This document shows, piece by piece, positions 45,840-55,073 of a DNA stretch of 64,000 nt. Origin of the DNA: Pseudomonas flavescens (GTDB lineage Bacteria > Pseudomonadota > Gammaproteobacteria > Pseudomonadales > Pseudomonadaceae); the NCBI RefSeq assembly GCF_013408425.1, contig NZ_JACBYV010000001.1, forward strand, positions 4,712,001 to 4,776,000. The letters are read 5' to 3'. Position 1 is the stretch's first letter. Each line of letters opens with the position of its first letter. Made by a program: the position numbers and the translations under genes. The notes beneath the pieces are model-generated. The model ran no database searches and was not told the origin of the DNA. It saw only the letters and a program-made list of their open reading frames with translations.

Positions 45840-46988
45840 TCAGTGCGCTCCGGCGCCCTTGGTCAGGTCGCTCTCGTTCCAGCTGTCGTACAGGCAGGCA
45901 TCGCTGGCGGCCCAGCGCACACGCGCCTGGGCGCCAGGCTGCAGGGGTTGCAGGCCGCTGCCCATGGCCTTGAGGGTCAGGTGGCAGCCGCCGGGTGTGA
46001 CCACGTGGCAGGTCAGGCTCTCGCCAAGGAACACCACTTCGGCGACCTGCACTGGGATCTCGTTCCAGCCCGCTGGCAGGGGCGTCTGCGCAGCGACTTG
46101 TTGCGGCAGCACCTGGGCTTTTTCCGGGCGCAGCATCAGCAGTACGTCCTGATCGTTCTGCAGATTGGCGGTCGGGGTGATCGACAGGCTCTGCTGCTCG
46201 AACTGCACGGCGGCCTGGCCACTGACCTTCGTCCGCAGGAAGTTGGAGTTGCCGAGGAAGGAGGCGACGAAGGCGTTTGGCGGGTTCTGGTAAAGGTCAT
46301 AACCGCTGCCCAGACCGACGATCTTGCCGTGGCTGAAGATGGCGATACGCTGTGACAGGCGCATGGCTTCCTCCTGATCGTGGGTCACGTAGACGATGGT
46401 GATGCCCAGGCGCCGATGCAGGTGACGCAACTCGTCCTGCAGGTCTTCACGCAGCTTCTTGTCCAGCGCGCCGAGGGGTTCGTCCATCAGCAGGATGCGC
46501 GGTTCGTAGACCAGCGCGCGGGCAATCGCCACGCGCTGTTGCTGGCCGCCGGAAAGTTGCGCCGGACGGCGGTGCGCGAACTCGCCGAGCTGCACCAGCT
46601 TGAGCATGGCCTCGACCTGGCGCTGCTGCTCGGCGGCACTCAGTTTGCGGATCGCCAGGGGAAAGGCGATGTTCTGGCGCACGTCGAGGTGCGGAAACAG
46701 CGAGTAGCGCTGGAACACCATGCCGATATCGCGCTTGTGCGGCGGCACGTTGACCAGGGATTTGCCCTCGACCAGGATTTCCCCGGAGCTGGGGGTTTCG
46801 AAGCCGGCCAGCATCGACAGCGTGGTGCTCTTGCCCGAGCCGCTGGAGCCGAGAAAGGTGAGGAATTCGCCCTCCTGGATCTCCAGGGAAATGTTATCCA
46901 CAGCGGTGAAGTCGCCGTAATGCTTGTTCAGGTTGCGCAGGCTGACCAGCGTTTGTGGTGCCCGGTTTTCTTGGATGACAGCACTCAT
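45840..46988 (-). CDS. ABC transporter ATP-binding protein (PotA-type)
   Basis: A 382-residue ATPase. Walker A is GSSGSGKSTTL, the Q-loop follows in FQRYSLFPHL, the signature is LSGGQQQRVAIARAL and Walker B RILLMDEPLGALD, with the H-loop in VTHDQEEA. A C-terminal TOBE-type domain (about residues 285-380) marks the polyamine/iron/sulfate (CUT-like, PotA) group. GAGGAG precedes ATG 46988. Gene order from the promoter is binding protein - permease - permease - ATPase, so all four form one importer. Confidence 0.93.
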   Translation of the reverse strand: MSAVIQENRAPQTLVSLRNLNKHYGDFTAVDNISLEIQEGEFLTFLGSSGSGKSTTLSMLAGFETPSSGEILVEGKSLVNVPPHKRDIGMVFQRYSLFPHLDVRQNIAFPLAIRKLSAAEQQRQVEAMLKLVQLGEFAHRRPAQLSGGQQQRVAIARALVYEPRILLMDEPLGALDKKLREDLQDELRHLHRRLGITIVYVTHDQEEAMRLSQRIAIFSHGKIVGLGSGYDLYQNPPNAFVASFLGNSNFLRTKVSGQAAVQFEQQSLSITPTANLQNDQDVLLMLRPEKAQVLPQQVAAQTPLPAGWNEIPVQVAEVVFLGESLTCHVVTPGGCHLTLKAMGSGLQPLQPGAQARVRWAASDACLYDSWNESDLTKGAGAH

Positions 46989-47005
46989 GAAATTCTCCTC
47001 GGCAC

Positions 47006-47815
47006 TCAGGCTTTGACGTCGGTGCGCCGGCGCACGATGGCGGCGATGACCATGACCAGCAGGGAAAGACCGATCAGCAGCGTCGAGGCGACGGCGATCA
47101 CGGGGGTGAGATCCTGGCGCAGCGTCGTCCACATCTTCACCGGCAGCGTCTGCAGGCCGGGGCTGGCCATCATCACGCTGAGCACCACTTCGTCCCAGGA
47201 AACCAGGAAGGCGAACAGGCCGCCGGCCACCAGGCCCGGACGGATCGCCGGGAAGGTCACCTTGACGATGGCCTGCAGGCGCGTGGCGCCGCAGATCACC
47301 GCGGCATCCTCGATGGACTGATCGAACAGCTTCAGCGAGTTGATGATCGAGATGATGGTAAACGGCAGCGCGACGATCACGTGGCTGACCACGAAGGCGA
47401 ACAGCGTGCCGGTGTAGCCGAGCTTGAGGAACAAGGCGTAGACCGCCACGGCGATGATCACCAGTGGCACGATCATCGGCAGGGTGAACAGCGCGAACAG
47501 CAGCTCACGGCCAGGGAAGCGGCCACGTACCAGGGCGAAGGCGCTGGGCATGCCGATGGCGACCGCGCAGATGGTCGTCAGCAAGGCCACCTTGAGGCTG
47601 ACCAGCGCCGAGTCCATCCACTGGGCGTTGGAGAAGAACTGCCCGTACCACTTGAACGTCCAGCCCGGTGGCGGAAACACCAGCCACTGCGAGGAGCCGA
47701 ACGACAGCAGCACGATGAACAGAATCGGTAGCAGCAGGAACACGGCGATCAGCGCGGTGACCGTATTGAGGCCGTAGCGCAGGCCGCGGCCCATGGCATT
47801 GGGTGACAGCAGCAT
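47006..47815 (-). CDS. ABC transporter permease (PotC-type)
   Basis: A 269-residue inner-membrane permease with six predicted helices and the EAA-type coupling loop (DAAVICGATRLQAIVKVTFPAIRPGL). It is the second of two permeases of the Pot-type importer, six bases from its neighbour. No substrate information can be read from it. Confidence 0.9.
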   Translation of the reverse strand: MLLSPNAMGRGLRYGLNTVTALIAVFLLLPILFIVLLSFGSSQWLVFPPPGWTFKWYGQFFSNAQWMDSALVSLKVALLTTICAVAIGMPSAFALVRGRFPGRELLFALFTLPMIVPLVIIAVAVYALFLKLGYTGTLFAFVVSHVIVALPFTIISIINSLKLFDQSIEDAAVICGATRLQAIVKVTFPAIRPGLVAGGLFAFLVSWDEVVLSVMMASPGLQTLPVKMWTTLRQDLTPVIAVASTLLIGLSLLVMVIAAIVRRRTDVKA

Positions 47816-47820
47816 GGCGT

Positions 47821-48729
47821 TTACCTCGCAGTGCTGGAAGCCACCGGCGATTCCGGTTGCAGCTTCAAGTAGACGTAGAACAGCACCAGCGTGATGAGGA
47901 TCAGCAAGGCTGCCGCCGCGCTGGCAATGCCCCAGTTAAGGAACGATTGCACCTGCTGGATGATGAATTCGGGCAGCATCATGTTCTGCGCGCCGCCAAG
48001 CAGCGCCGGGGTCACGTAGTAACCCAGGGACATCACGAAGACCATCAGACCACCCGAGAAAATGCCCGGCCTGCACAACGGCAGGAATACCTTGAAGAAG
48101 TTGCGCCATGGGCTGGCGCCGCAGATCGAGCCGGCCTGCAAGACCATCGGGTCGATGGCGCTCATGGTCGCCTGCAGTGGCAGCACGATGAACGGAATCA
48201 TGATGTAGCTCATGCCGATCACCACACCGGTCAGGTTGTGCACCATCTCCAGGGGCTGATCGATGATGCCCATGGCCATCAGCGTCTTGTTCACCACGCC
48301 CGAGGACTGCAACAGCACCAGCCAGGAGTAGGTGCGTGCCAGCAGGCTGGTCCACATCGACAGCAGGACGATATTCAGCAGCCAGCGGCCCCAGCCGCGC
48401 GGCATCAGGGTGATCGCCCAGGCCAGGGGGAACCCCAGCAGCAGGCTGATCACGGTCACCAGCCCGGCTACCGCGAAGGTGTTGAACAGCACCTTGGAGT
48501 AGGCCGAATTGGCGAACAGTTGTGCGTAGTTGCCCAGCCCTGGCTCCGGCTCCAGCACGCCGCGCAGCAGCAGGCCGATCAGCGGCGTCAGGAAGAACAA
48601 CCCGAGGAACAGCAGGGCCGGCAGCAGGTACGGGGCGCCGCGCCAGCGCGCCGCCCGTTCCGCGTTACCGTCGGCGCTGTCGCGCCGACGGTTTGCTGCA
48701 CCGACCTCAGGGGTACGGAGCGCGGTCAT
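47821..48729 (-). CDS. ABC transporter permease (PotB-type)
   Basis: A 302-residue permease with six predicted helices, an N-terminal cytoplasmic extension rich in Arg/Ala, and the EAA loop SICGASPWRNFFKVFLPLCRPGIF. Its ATG follows the binding-protein stop as TGA-A-ATG, so the two are translationally coupled. Part of the importer encoded at 45840-49756. Confidence 0.9.
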   Translation of the reverse strand: MTALRTPEVGAANRRRDSADGNAERAARWRGAPYLLPALLFLGLFFLTPLIGLLLRGVLEPEPGLGNYAQLFANSAYSKVLFNTFAVAGLVTVISLLLGFPLAWAITLMPRGWGRWLLNIVLLSMWTSLLARTYSWLVLLQSSGVVNKTLMAMGIIDQPLEMVHNLTGVVIGMSYIMIPFIVLPLQATMSAIDPMVLQAGSICGASPWRNFFKVFLPLCRPGIFSGGLMVFVMSLGYYVTPALLGGAQNMMLPEFIIQQVQSFLNWGIASAAAALLILITLVLFYVYLKLQPESPVASSTAR

Positions 48730-48730
48730 T

Positions 48731-49756
48731 TCACTTCACCAGCCATTCGTTCCAGCGGGTGGCGATGTCCGCCCCGTTCTTCGCCCAGTAGGCGTAGTCC
48801 AGGGTGATCTGATCGCTCACGTGCGCGGTGGGCAGGTTCGGTGCCAGCACCGAGTCCAGGCGCTGCACGCTGTCGACGTTGACCGGCGCGTAGGCGGTGA
48901 GGTTGGCGAAGTCGGCCTGGCCCTTTGCGCCGCTGGCGTGAGCCAGGAACTTCATGGCCGCGTCCTTGTTCTTGGCACCCTTGGGGATGACCAGGAAGTC
49001 GGCCATGACCAGGTTCTGCTTCCAGCTTGCCGCTACCGGTGCGCCTTCTTCCTGCAAGGCATAGATACGGCCGTTCCAGAACTGACCGAGGCTCGCCTCG
49101 CCGGAAGCCAGGAGTTGCTGCGACTGTGCGCCGCCGCCCCACCAGACGATGTCTTTCTTGATGGTGTCGAGTTTCTTGAAGGCGCGATCCAGATCCAGCG
49201 GGTACAGCTTGTCGGCGGCAACACCGTCAGCCAGCAGGGCCAGTTCGATCACGCCCGGGCTCGGCCACTTGTACAGGGCGCGTTTGCCGGGGTAGGTCGC
49301 GGTGTCGAACAGGGCGCTCCAGTCTTCCGGCTTCTTGTTGCCGAGGCTGCCCTCGTTGTAGCCGAGCACGAAGGAAAAGAAGAACGAACCGACACCGTGA
49401 TCGGAGACGAAGCGCGGGTCGATCTTCTCACGCTCGATGACGCCGAAGTCCAGCGGCTCCAGCAGACCTTCGGCGGCCGCGCGCAGGGCGAAGTCGGCTT
49501 CCACGTCGACCACGTCCCACTGCACGTTGCCGCTCTCGACCATGGCCTTGAGCTTGCCGTAGTCGGTCGGTCCGTCCTGCACCACCGTGACGCCGCTGCT
49601 CTTGCTGAACGGATCCGCCCAGGCGGCCTTCTGCGCGTCCTGGGTGCTACCGCCCCAGCTCACGAAGTTGACGGTTTCGGCAGAGGCCGTGGTGGCGACT
49701 GCTGCACTCAGAATGCTCGCGGCGAGCACCGAGGTCACACCTTTGATAAACACCAT
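48731..49756 (-). CDS. ABC transporter substrate-binding protein (PotD/PotF family), paralogue 2
   Basis: A 341-residue binding protein, first gene of the importer operon. ATG 49756 has GAGGG upstream and a signal peptide (MVFIKGVTSVLAASILSAAVATTASA). The mature start VNFVSWGGSTQDAQKAAW and the later WDVVDVEADFALRAAAEGLLEPLDF match paralogue 1. Upstream, the operator variant ATGGTATTCCAA (49922) connects it to the GntR/FCD regulon. The ligand is unknown. Confidence 0.9.
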   Translation of the reverse strand: MVFIKGVTSVLAASILSAAVATTASAETVNFVSWGGSTQDAQKAAWADPFSKSSGVTVVQDGPTDYGKLKAMVESGNVQWDVVDVEADFALRAAAEGLLEPLDFGVIEREKIDPRFVSDHGVGSFFFSFVLGYNEGSLGNKKPEDWSALFDTATYPGKRALYKWPSPGVIELALLADGVAADKLYPLDLDRAFKKLDTIKKDIVWWGGGAQSQQLLASGEASLGQFWNGRIYALQEEGAPVAASWKQNLVMADFLVIPKGAKNKDAAMKFLAHASGAKGQADFANLTAYAPVNVDSVQRLDSVLAPNLPTAHVSDQITLDYAYWAKNGADIATRWNEWLVK

Positions 49757-49921
49757 CTTGCTTGCCCTCTTTGTTGTGTTTTTTCGCAAGCGAGCGTTGT
49801 GCCCGCTTAACCGGAGCAGTGGATCCAGGGGATCTGAATGGCGGCCGATATCGGGTGCTGTCTTTGTGATTTTCCCTTGCGGGGCACACGATAAACTGGC
49901 TGGCCTTAGGGATATCATATT

Positions 49922-49933
49922 ATGGTATTCCAA
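49922..49933. promoter_or_regulatory. GntR/FCD-type operator, site 2 (transporter promoter)
   Basis: ATGGTATTCCAA differs from the core TGGTATACCA at one base. On the minus strand it reads into ACCATAATATGA, the same downstream extension seen at the monooxygenase site. It lies 166 bases before the binding-protein ATG. Confidence 0.6.
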
Positions 49934-49999
49934 ACTTTCCGCAAGCGCTTTGCCACACTTCTTGTCCCGCTTGCGCAACCGGTCATCCGTGGCCTCCGC

Positions 50000-51106
50000 T
50001 CACTCGAAGGGCACGGTCTCGACAACCTCCAGTTCATAGCCGGCAAGACCCGCGTACTTGAGCGGCGGGCCCAGGTGACGCAGCTTGCCGACGCCGAGGT
50101 CCTGCAGAATCTGTGCCCCGGTGCCGACCTCCGAATAGACCCGTGTCTGCCCGCGATTGAACGGGCGCTGCGGCTGGGTCAGTTGCGGGACGCGCTCGAG
50201 CAGCGCCTGGGACGACTCGTGGTTGGCCAGCACCACGACGACGCCCTTGCCGTCGGCGGCGATGCGTTCCAGAGCGGCCCATAGCGTCCAACTGCGCGGG
50301 CCGGTGTATTCGGCGCCTACCAGATCGCGCAGCGGATCGATGGCATGCACGCGCGCCAGGGTCGGCTCGTCATGACGGATATCGCCCATCACCATGGCCA
50401 TGTGCACGCCCCCGGCGATACGGTCTTCATAGGTGATCAGGCGGAACTCGCCGTGCACGGTGGGCAGCTCGCGTTCGCCGATGCGGGTAATGGTGTGCTC
50501 GGTGCTCAGGCGGTGCTGGATGAGGTCGGCGATGGTGCCGATCCTGATGCCGTGGGAGTGGGCGAAGGCCTCCAGCTGCGGGCGGCGCGCCATGCTGCCA
50601 TCCTCGTTCATGACTTCGACGATCACCGCCGCCGGGGTCAGGCCGGCCAGCCTGGCCAGATCGCAGCCCGCCTCGGTGTGCCCGGCGCGGGTCAGTACGC
50701 CGCCTTCCTTGGCTCTCAGCGGGAAGATGTGGCCGGGCTGCACCAGGTCGGCGGCCTTCGCGCCAGGCGCAACGGCAGTCAGCACCGTGTGCGCACGGTC
50801 GGCGGCGGAAATGCCCGTACTGATGCCGCTGGCGGCTTCGATGGAAACGGTGAAGGCGGTGGAAAACACGCTACCGTTACTCGGTACCATCTGCTCCAGA
50901 CCCAGACGCTGGCAGTGCTCGTCGGTCAGGGTCAGGCAGATCAGCCCGCGGGCTTCACGGGCCATGAAATTGATCGCCTGAGGCGTGCAGAACTGCGCAG
51001 CGAGCAGCAGGTCGCCCTCGTTCTCGCGGTCTTCGTCATCGACCAGCAGCACCATCTTGCCCTGGCGGAAGTCATCGATGAGTTCACGGATGGGATGGAA
51101 GGGCAT
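50000..51106 (-). CDS. ribB: 3,4-dihydroxy-2-butanone 4-phosphate synthase with inactive GTP-cyclohydrolase-II-like domain
   Basis: A 368-residue RibBA-like protein. The N-terminal DHBP synthase domain (about residues 1-205) is intact: [11 protein letters not shown] (metal and acid residues), [15 protein letters not shown] and [15 protein letters not shown]. The C-terminal half has the GTP cyclohydrolase II fold but lacks the three zinc cysteines, as in many pseudomonad RibB proteins, so only ribulose-5-phosphate conversion is expected. It makes a riboflavin precursor. Placement beside a shared operator and a flavin-dependent oxygenase suggests an extra copy dedicated to flavin supply; a housekeeping rib operon is expected elsewhere. 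Confidence 0.88.
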   Translation of the reverse strand: MPFHPIRELIDDFRQGKMVLLVDDEDRENEGDLLLAAQFCTPQAINFMAREARGLICLTLTDEHCQRLGLEQMVPSNGSVFSTAFTVSIEAASGISTGISAADRAHTVLTAVAPGAKAADLVQPGHIFPLRAKEGGVLTRAGHTEAGCDLARLAGLTPAAVIVEVMNEDGSMARRPQLEAFAHSHGIRIGTIADLIQHRLSTEHTITRIGERELPTVHGEFRLITYEDRIAGGVHMAMVMGDIRHDEPTLARVHAIDPLRDLVGAEYTGPRSWTLWAALERIAADGKGVVVVLANHESSQALLERVPQLTQPQRPFNRGQTRVYSEVGTGAQILQDLGVGKLRHLGPPLKYAGLAGYELEVVETVPFE

Positions 51107-51137
51107 GGCGGATCTCGTCGGCTGGGTTATTTTAAAT

Positions 51138-51149
51138 ATGGTATACCGT
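51138..51149. promoter_or_regulatory. GntR/FCD-type operator, site 3 (ribB / DUF1330 divergent promoter)
   Basis: ATGGTATACCGT within AATATGGTATACCGTAATAC, between ribB (minus) and the DUF1330 gene (plus). One regulator bound here could control both. Confidence 0.75.
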
Positions 51150-51179
51150 AATACGAAATCAAATTAAAGGAGGTCAATC

Positions 51180-51473
51180 ATGAAGGGTTACTGGATCGCG
51201 CACGTGGACGTCACCGACCCCGAGCGCTATGTGGAATACACCAAACGCGCCCCGGCGGCCTTCGCCGCCTTCGGTGGCAGATTTCTGGCCCGCGGCGGCC
51301 GCTCCGAAGCCCAGGAAGGCCGGACCACACCACAGCGTAGCGTGGTGATCGAATTCCCATCGTACGATCAGGCCGTCGCCTGCTACCGCTCCGAGGCCTA
51401 CCAGGAAGCCAGCAGCTACCGGGCCGGCGCCGCGCGCTCGGAAGTGATCATCGTCGAGGGCATGGCGCCCTGA
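51180..51473 (+). CDS. DUF1330 family protein
   Basis: A 97-residue ferredoxin-like alpha+beta protein with the DUF1330 start KGYWIAHVDVTDPERYVEYTKRAPAAFAAFGGRFLARGG and the later VVIEFPSYDQAVACYRSEAYQ. AAAGGAGG precedes the ATG. The family is frequent in catabolic gene clusters but has no agreed biochemical function. It is the only plus-strand gene of the block and is divergent from ribB across an operator. Confidence 0.87.
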   Translation: MKGYWIAHVDVTDPERYVEYTKRAPAAFAAFGGRFLARGGRSEAQEGRTTPQRSVVIEFPSYDQAVACYRSEAYQEASSYRAGAARSEVIIVEGMAP

Positions 51474-51600
51474 ATGGATGGCGGAGGGCTGAACGACCGG
51501 GTTCAGCTTTCGCTGCTCGACGCTGGATGCGCCGTTTGCATGGGCTGTTGGCAGGCAACCGAGCCGTCAGGCGTTGACGGACTCGGCCAACCCACTCAGA

Positions 51601-52533
51601 TCAGACCACGCTCTGCGCTGCCAGAAAGGCATCGAGCTCGACGGCCGGCGGACAGGTTGCCGGCCCGCGACGGGTCACCGCAATGGCCGCTGCGGCATTG
51701 GCGCGCGCGGCGGCGGCCTGCTCGGAAAACCCTGCGGCCAGACTGGCCAGAAATACGCCGATGTGGGCATCACCAGCGCCATTGGTATCCAGCGCTTGCA
51801 CGGCAAAGCCCGGTACCTGCTGACGCCAATCGTCGCGGGCCAGCCAGCAGCCCTGCGGGCCGTCACGCAGGATCACCAGTGCTCCTTCCGGCAGGCGTGC
51901 TGTCAGTCGCTGCAGAGCCTGTTCCAGGCTGTCGGCAGCGGTAAATTGCAGGGCTTCTTCACGGTTGCTGCTCCAGATTGCCAGCCGATCAAGTAACTGC
52001 TCGGCGCCTGGTAGAGCCGGGTTGCAGGCCAGCGGGCCCGGATCGAACACCAGAGTGCCGGCAGCACCGCCTTGCTGCAGCCAGCTCAGCAGGGAAGCGG
52101 CCTTGCCGGCATGCAGCAGGCTGTAGCCGCTGACCATCACCCAGTCTTCGGCAGCGGCGGTTTCGTTACGGAGGTCATGGGCCTGCAATACGCCCTCGGC
52201 CCCGACATGGGAAATGAACGAGCGCTCGGCACTGGCGTCGGTCAGCGCGACGCACAGGCCGGTATCGCCGCCCGTGCTCGGCGGCAGGCGGCATTCGATA
52301 CCTTCCACTGCCATTGCGTGGCGCGCCATGTCACCAAAACGACCGACCCCGTGACGACCCAGGTAGCAGGTGCTCAGGCCATTGCGTGCGGCCGCCGCCA
52401 TGACATTGAAACCACCGCCCACCTCGAACGCCGCGCTGCTGGCCAGCACATCCTGGCCGACGCTCGGCAAGGCGTCGACCGCCATCACCAGGTCGACGAC
52501 GACCTGGCCGCTGTACAGCAATCTAGCGGCCAT
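51601..52533 (-). CDS. PfkB-family carbohydrate/nucleoside kinase
   Basis: A 310-residue ribokinase-like kinase. The N-terminal substrate part contains GGGFNVMAAAARNG and the ATP site LDTNGAGDAHIGVFLASLA near the C-terminus holds the catalytic Asp of the GAGD motif. It overlaps the NCS1 permease by 11 bases. With an N-glycoside-hydrolase-like protein and a permease it should phosphorylate a sugar, or a nucleoside released or imported by the same operon. The exact substrate (ribose, pseudouridine or another nucleoside) cannot be fixed. Confidence 0.88.
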   Translation of the reverse strand: MAARLLYSGQVVVDLVMAVDALPSVGQDVLASSAAFEVGGGFNVMAAAARNGLSTCYLGRHGVGRFGDMARHAMAVEGIECRLPPSTGGDTGLCVALTDASAERSFISHVGAEGVLQAHDLRNETAAAEDWVMVSGYSLLHAGKAASLLSWLQQGGAAGTLVFDPGPLACNPALPGAEQLLDRLAIWSSNREEALQFTAADSLEQALQRLTARLPEGALVILRDGPQGCWLARDDWRQQVPGFAVQALDTNGAGDAHIGVFLASLAAGFSEQAAAARANAAAAIAVTRRGPATCPPAVELDAFLAAQSVV

Positions 52534-53986
52534 GGCTGGCCTCGTGAGTCACGGCGGCACGGCGGTCACGACAGCCACCGAGCAGCGCGTAGAGGCCGCC
52601 AGCGACGATGAAGGTGATGATCCAGCCGAGGCCATTGTGGCCAAACCAGGAGTCGGCCAGCCAGCCATGGAACAGCACGTTGTCGGCGCCGATTTTCACG
52701 GTGGTGAAGCTGAAACCCAGCACGATCGCCACTGCCCAGGCACCCAGGGCGCGCCATTCCACGCCGCCGGCGTACCAGTAGGCGCTGCTCGGGCTGACGT
52801 TCATCAGGTCGGCCGCCTCGTAGCGCTGGCGGTGCCGCAAGTCGACCAGGAAGATACCCACCCAGGCGGTGATCGGCACGGCCAGCATGGAGATGAAGGT
52901 GATGAACGGGCCGTAGAAACTCTCGGCGATCAACATGAAATAGATCGAGCCGATGAAGATCACCACGATGTCCACCACCACGGCGTAGACCCGCTTGACC
53001 TTGAGGCCGAGGGTCAGGGTGGTCAGGCCCGCTGAGTAGACCGACAGGTTGTTGGACAGCAGCAAGCCGCCGAACGCGGTGATCAGGTAGGGCACCGCCA
53101 TCCAGGTCGGCAGCAGCTCGCGAATCGCCACGATGGGGTCGGTCGCCGACGCGAGGTGGTCATTACCCACCGAGATCAGGCCACCGAGGGTGATCAGCAG
53201 CACCAGCGGAATTCCCGCGCCAAAGGCCGCCGAGGCCACCAGCCCGGCTGCCCGCACGCTCTTGTGCTGGTAGCGCGACATGTCGGCGCCAGCATTGGCC
53301 CAGCCGATGCCCGTACCCGCGGCCATGGTGCCGACGCCGATCAGCACGGCGGACATCGGCGCCGGTGTCGCCGCCCACACCAGGGCCCAGTCGATATGCA
53401 GGGCCAGAAAGCTGCCAACCACCAGGTTCAGCGCGCCGAACACCCAGGTTGCCCATTTCTGAATCACCAACAACGTGGCATGGCCGAGACCGGACACGCA
53501 CAAGGTGAGCAGCACGAACAGGCCGATGAACAGCAGCGTGAGGAACGGCGCGGACTTGGCCTCCACCGGCGTGCCCTGAATGATCGACACCAACGACAGC
53601 AGTACGAAGGCCGCCGTGGTGGTGTTGACGGTTTCCCAGCCCAGACGCGAGCCAAGCGATACCAGGGTCGGACCGATATTGCCGCGCATGCCGAAGATCG
53701 CCCGCGACAGCGTCAGGCTCGGAGCGCGACCTCGGCGGCCGGCAATCGACAGCAGGCCGACGATGGCGAAGGAGCCACCGGCACCGACAATCGCGACGAT
53801 CAGCGCCTGCCAGATCGACAGCCCCTGGAAGGCGATCAGCGTGGCGCCCAGTGGCAAGCCGAGGATGCTGATATTGGCCGCGAACCAGACCCAGAACAGC
53901 TGCAGCGGATGACCGTTGCATTCATTTTCGGGGACGGGCTCGATGCCGCGGGTTTCCAACTGGCCCACCTGTTCGGATGCACGCAT
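52523..53986 (-). CDS. NCS1-family permease (purine-cytosine permease-like)
   Basis: A 487-residue permease with 12 predicted helices; it starts after AGGAG at ATG 53986, and the region before the helices (RGIEPVPENECNGHPLQLFWVWFAANISILGLPLG) is that of NCS1 purine/cytosine permeases. GIGWANAGADMSRYQHKSV corresponds to the substrate-site segment. It lies between the ADP-ribosylglycohydrolase-like gene and the kinase, so it probably imports the nucleoside or base used by that operon. Confidence 0.88.
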   Translation of the reverse strand: MRASEQVGQLETRGIEPVPENECNGHPLQLFWVWFAANISILGLPLGATLIAFQGLSIWQALIVAIVGAGGSFAIVGLLSIAGRRGRAPSLTLSRAIFGMRGNIGPTLVSLGSRLGWETVNTTTAAFVLLSLVSIIQGTPVEAKSAPFLTLLFIGLFVLLTLCVSGLGHATLLVIQKWATWVFGALNLVVGSFLALHIDWALVWAATPAPMSAVLIGVGTMAAGTGIGWANAGADMSRYQHKSVRAAGLVASAAFGAGIPLVLLITLGGLISVGNDHLASATDPIVAIRELLPTWMAVPYLITAFGGLLLSNNLSVYSAGLTTLTLGLKVKRVYAVVVDIVVIFIGSIYFMLIAESFYGPFITFISMLAVPITAWVGIFLVDLRHRQRYEAADLMNVSPSSAYWYAGGVEWRALGAWAVAIVLGFSFTTVKIGADNVLFHGWLADSWFGHNGLGWIITFIVAGGLYALLGGCRDRRAAVTHEASHGR

Positions 53987-54056
53987 GGCATGACTCCTGC
54001 GATAGTTGCTGTTGTTGGCAGGGCTGAGTGACCGCACGGGCGGCCACCCATGGGGT

Positions 54057-55073
54057 TCAAGTCGTTCGCAAGGCAAGCAATTGGTCGGTCAACGGTGCGA
54101 GGTCGATTTGGCTCACCGCACAGACTTGAGCCAGCGCCGCGCTCGGCCAGGCCTCCAGGCCATGGGTCGCGCCGAGCATGGCGCCAAGGACGGCGGCGAT
54201 GGTATCGGTATCGCCGCCCAGGCTGGCGGCCATGCACAAGGCCTGATAAGGCGTCAGTTGCCCATTGGCGACGGCACGCGCCAGGGCGAAGGCGGCGACC
54301 ACGGACTCCTGGGATGCCACCGAGGTGCCGATCACCTCGTAGATCAAACCGGGCAATGCGTCGGGGCTGGTTGCGTCGCAGAGCCGAGCGCTCCACTCGA
54401 TGCGTGCAGCGATATTGCCGCCCGCCACCCAGTGACCGCGCTTCTGGCCTTCGCGCGCGGCTTCGATGCCCAGAGCCAATGCGCTGGTCAGGTCGTCGCC
54501 ATTGATGCCGGCTGACACCACCGCTGCCACGGCGGCGGCGCTGGCGATACCCAGGCCGGTGTTGTGGGTCACCTGGCAGGCCTGCAGCACCTGAGCCATG
54601 AAATGCTCGTGGTCACGTACATCGGCGGCGATACCCACCGGGGTGATGCGCATCGCCGCACCATTGGTGGTGCCGAAGCGCCCGGCTTGTTCCGGACTGG
54701 CGCCGGCGAGAATCATCTCGATCGCCCGCTTGGTCGAAGGGCCGAGCAGATCCTGCGAACCCTTGGCGCGCATGACCGCTTCCCAGTCGATCAGGCGCTG
54801 TGCCAGGTCAGTCGGTGCGATGCGGCCTTGGCCTGCGACCAGCAGCTCGCCGACCAGAATCGCCTGCTCGGTATCGTCGGTAATAGCGCCAGCCGGCATG
54901 TTCGGGGCGATGGGTTGATCGTCGTCCGCATCGATCAGGCCTTCGATGTGGCCATAGCGCGTGTGAATCTGCTCGCGTGACAGCGATTGAGTCGGCATGC
55001 CGAGCGCATCGCCCAGTGCCAGCCCATGGAATGCGCCGAGCGCGCGGTCTCGCGCCGCGGGAAAAAGGCTCAC
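54057..55073 (-). CDS. ADP-ribosylglycohydrolase (DraG) family protein
   Basis: A 338-residue all-helical protein of the ADP-ribosylglycohydrolase family. Dinuclear metal residues are seen in GLALGDALGMP, GAITDDTEQA and SLGGDTDTIAAVLGAMLG. Members remove ADP-ribose from proteins or hydrolyse other N-ribosides. Beside a PfkB kinase and an NCS1 permease, a small-molecule N-ribosidase is more likely than protein de-ADP-ribosylation. It overlaps the GntR gene by four bases (ATGA). Confidence 0.85.
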   Translation of the reverse strand: MSLFPAARDRALGAFHGLALGDALGMPTQSLSREQIHTRYGHIEGLIDADDDQPIAPNMPAGAITDDTEQAILVGELLVAGQGRIAPTDLAQRLIDWEAVMRAKGSQDLLGPSTKRAIEMILAGASPEQAGRFGTTNGAAMRITPVGIAADVRDHEHFMAQVLQACQVTHNTGLGIASAAAVAAVVSAGINGDDLTSALALGIEAAREGQKRGHWVAGGNIAARIEWSARLCDATSPDALPGLIYEVIGTSVASQESVVAAFALARAVANGQLTPYQALCMAASLGGDTDTIAAVLGAMLGATHGLEAWPSAALAQVCAVSQIDLAPLTDQLLALRTT

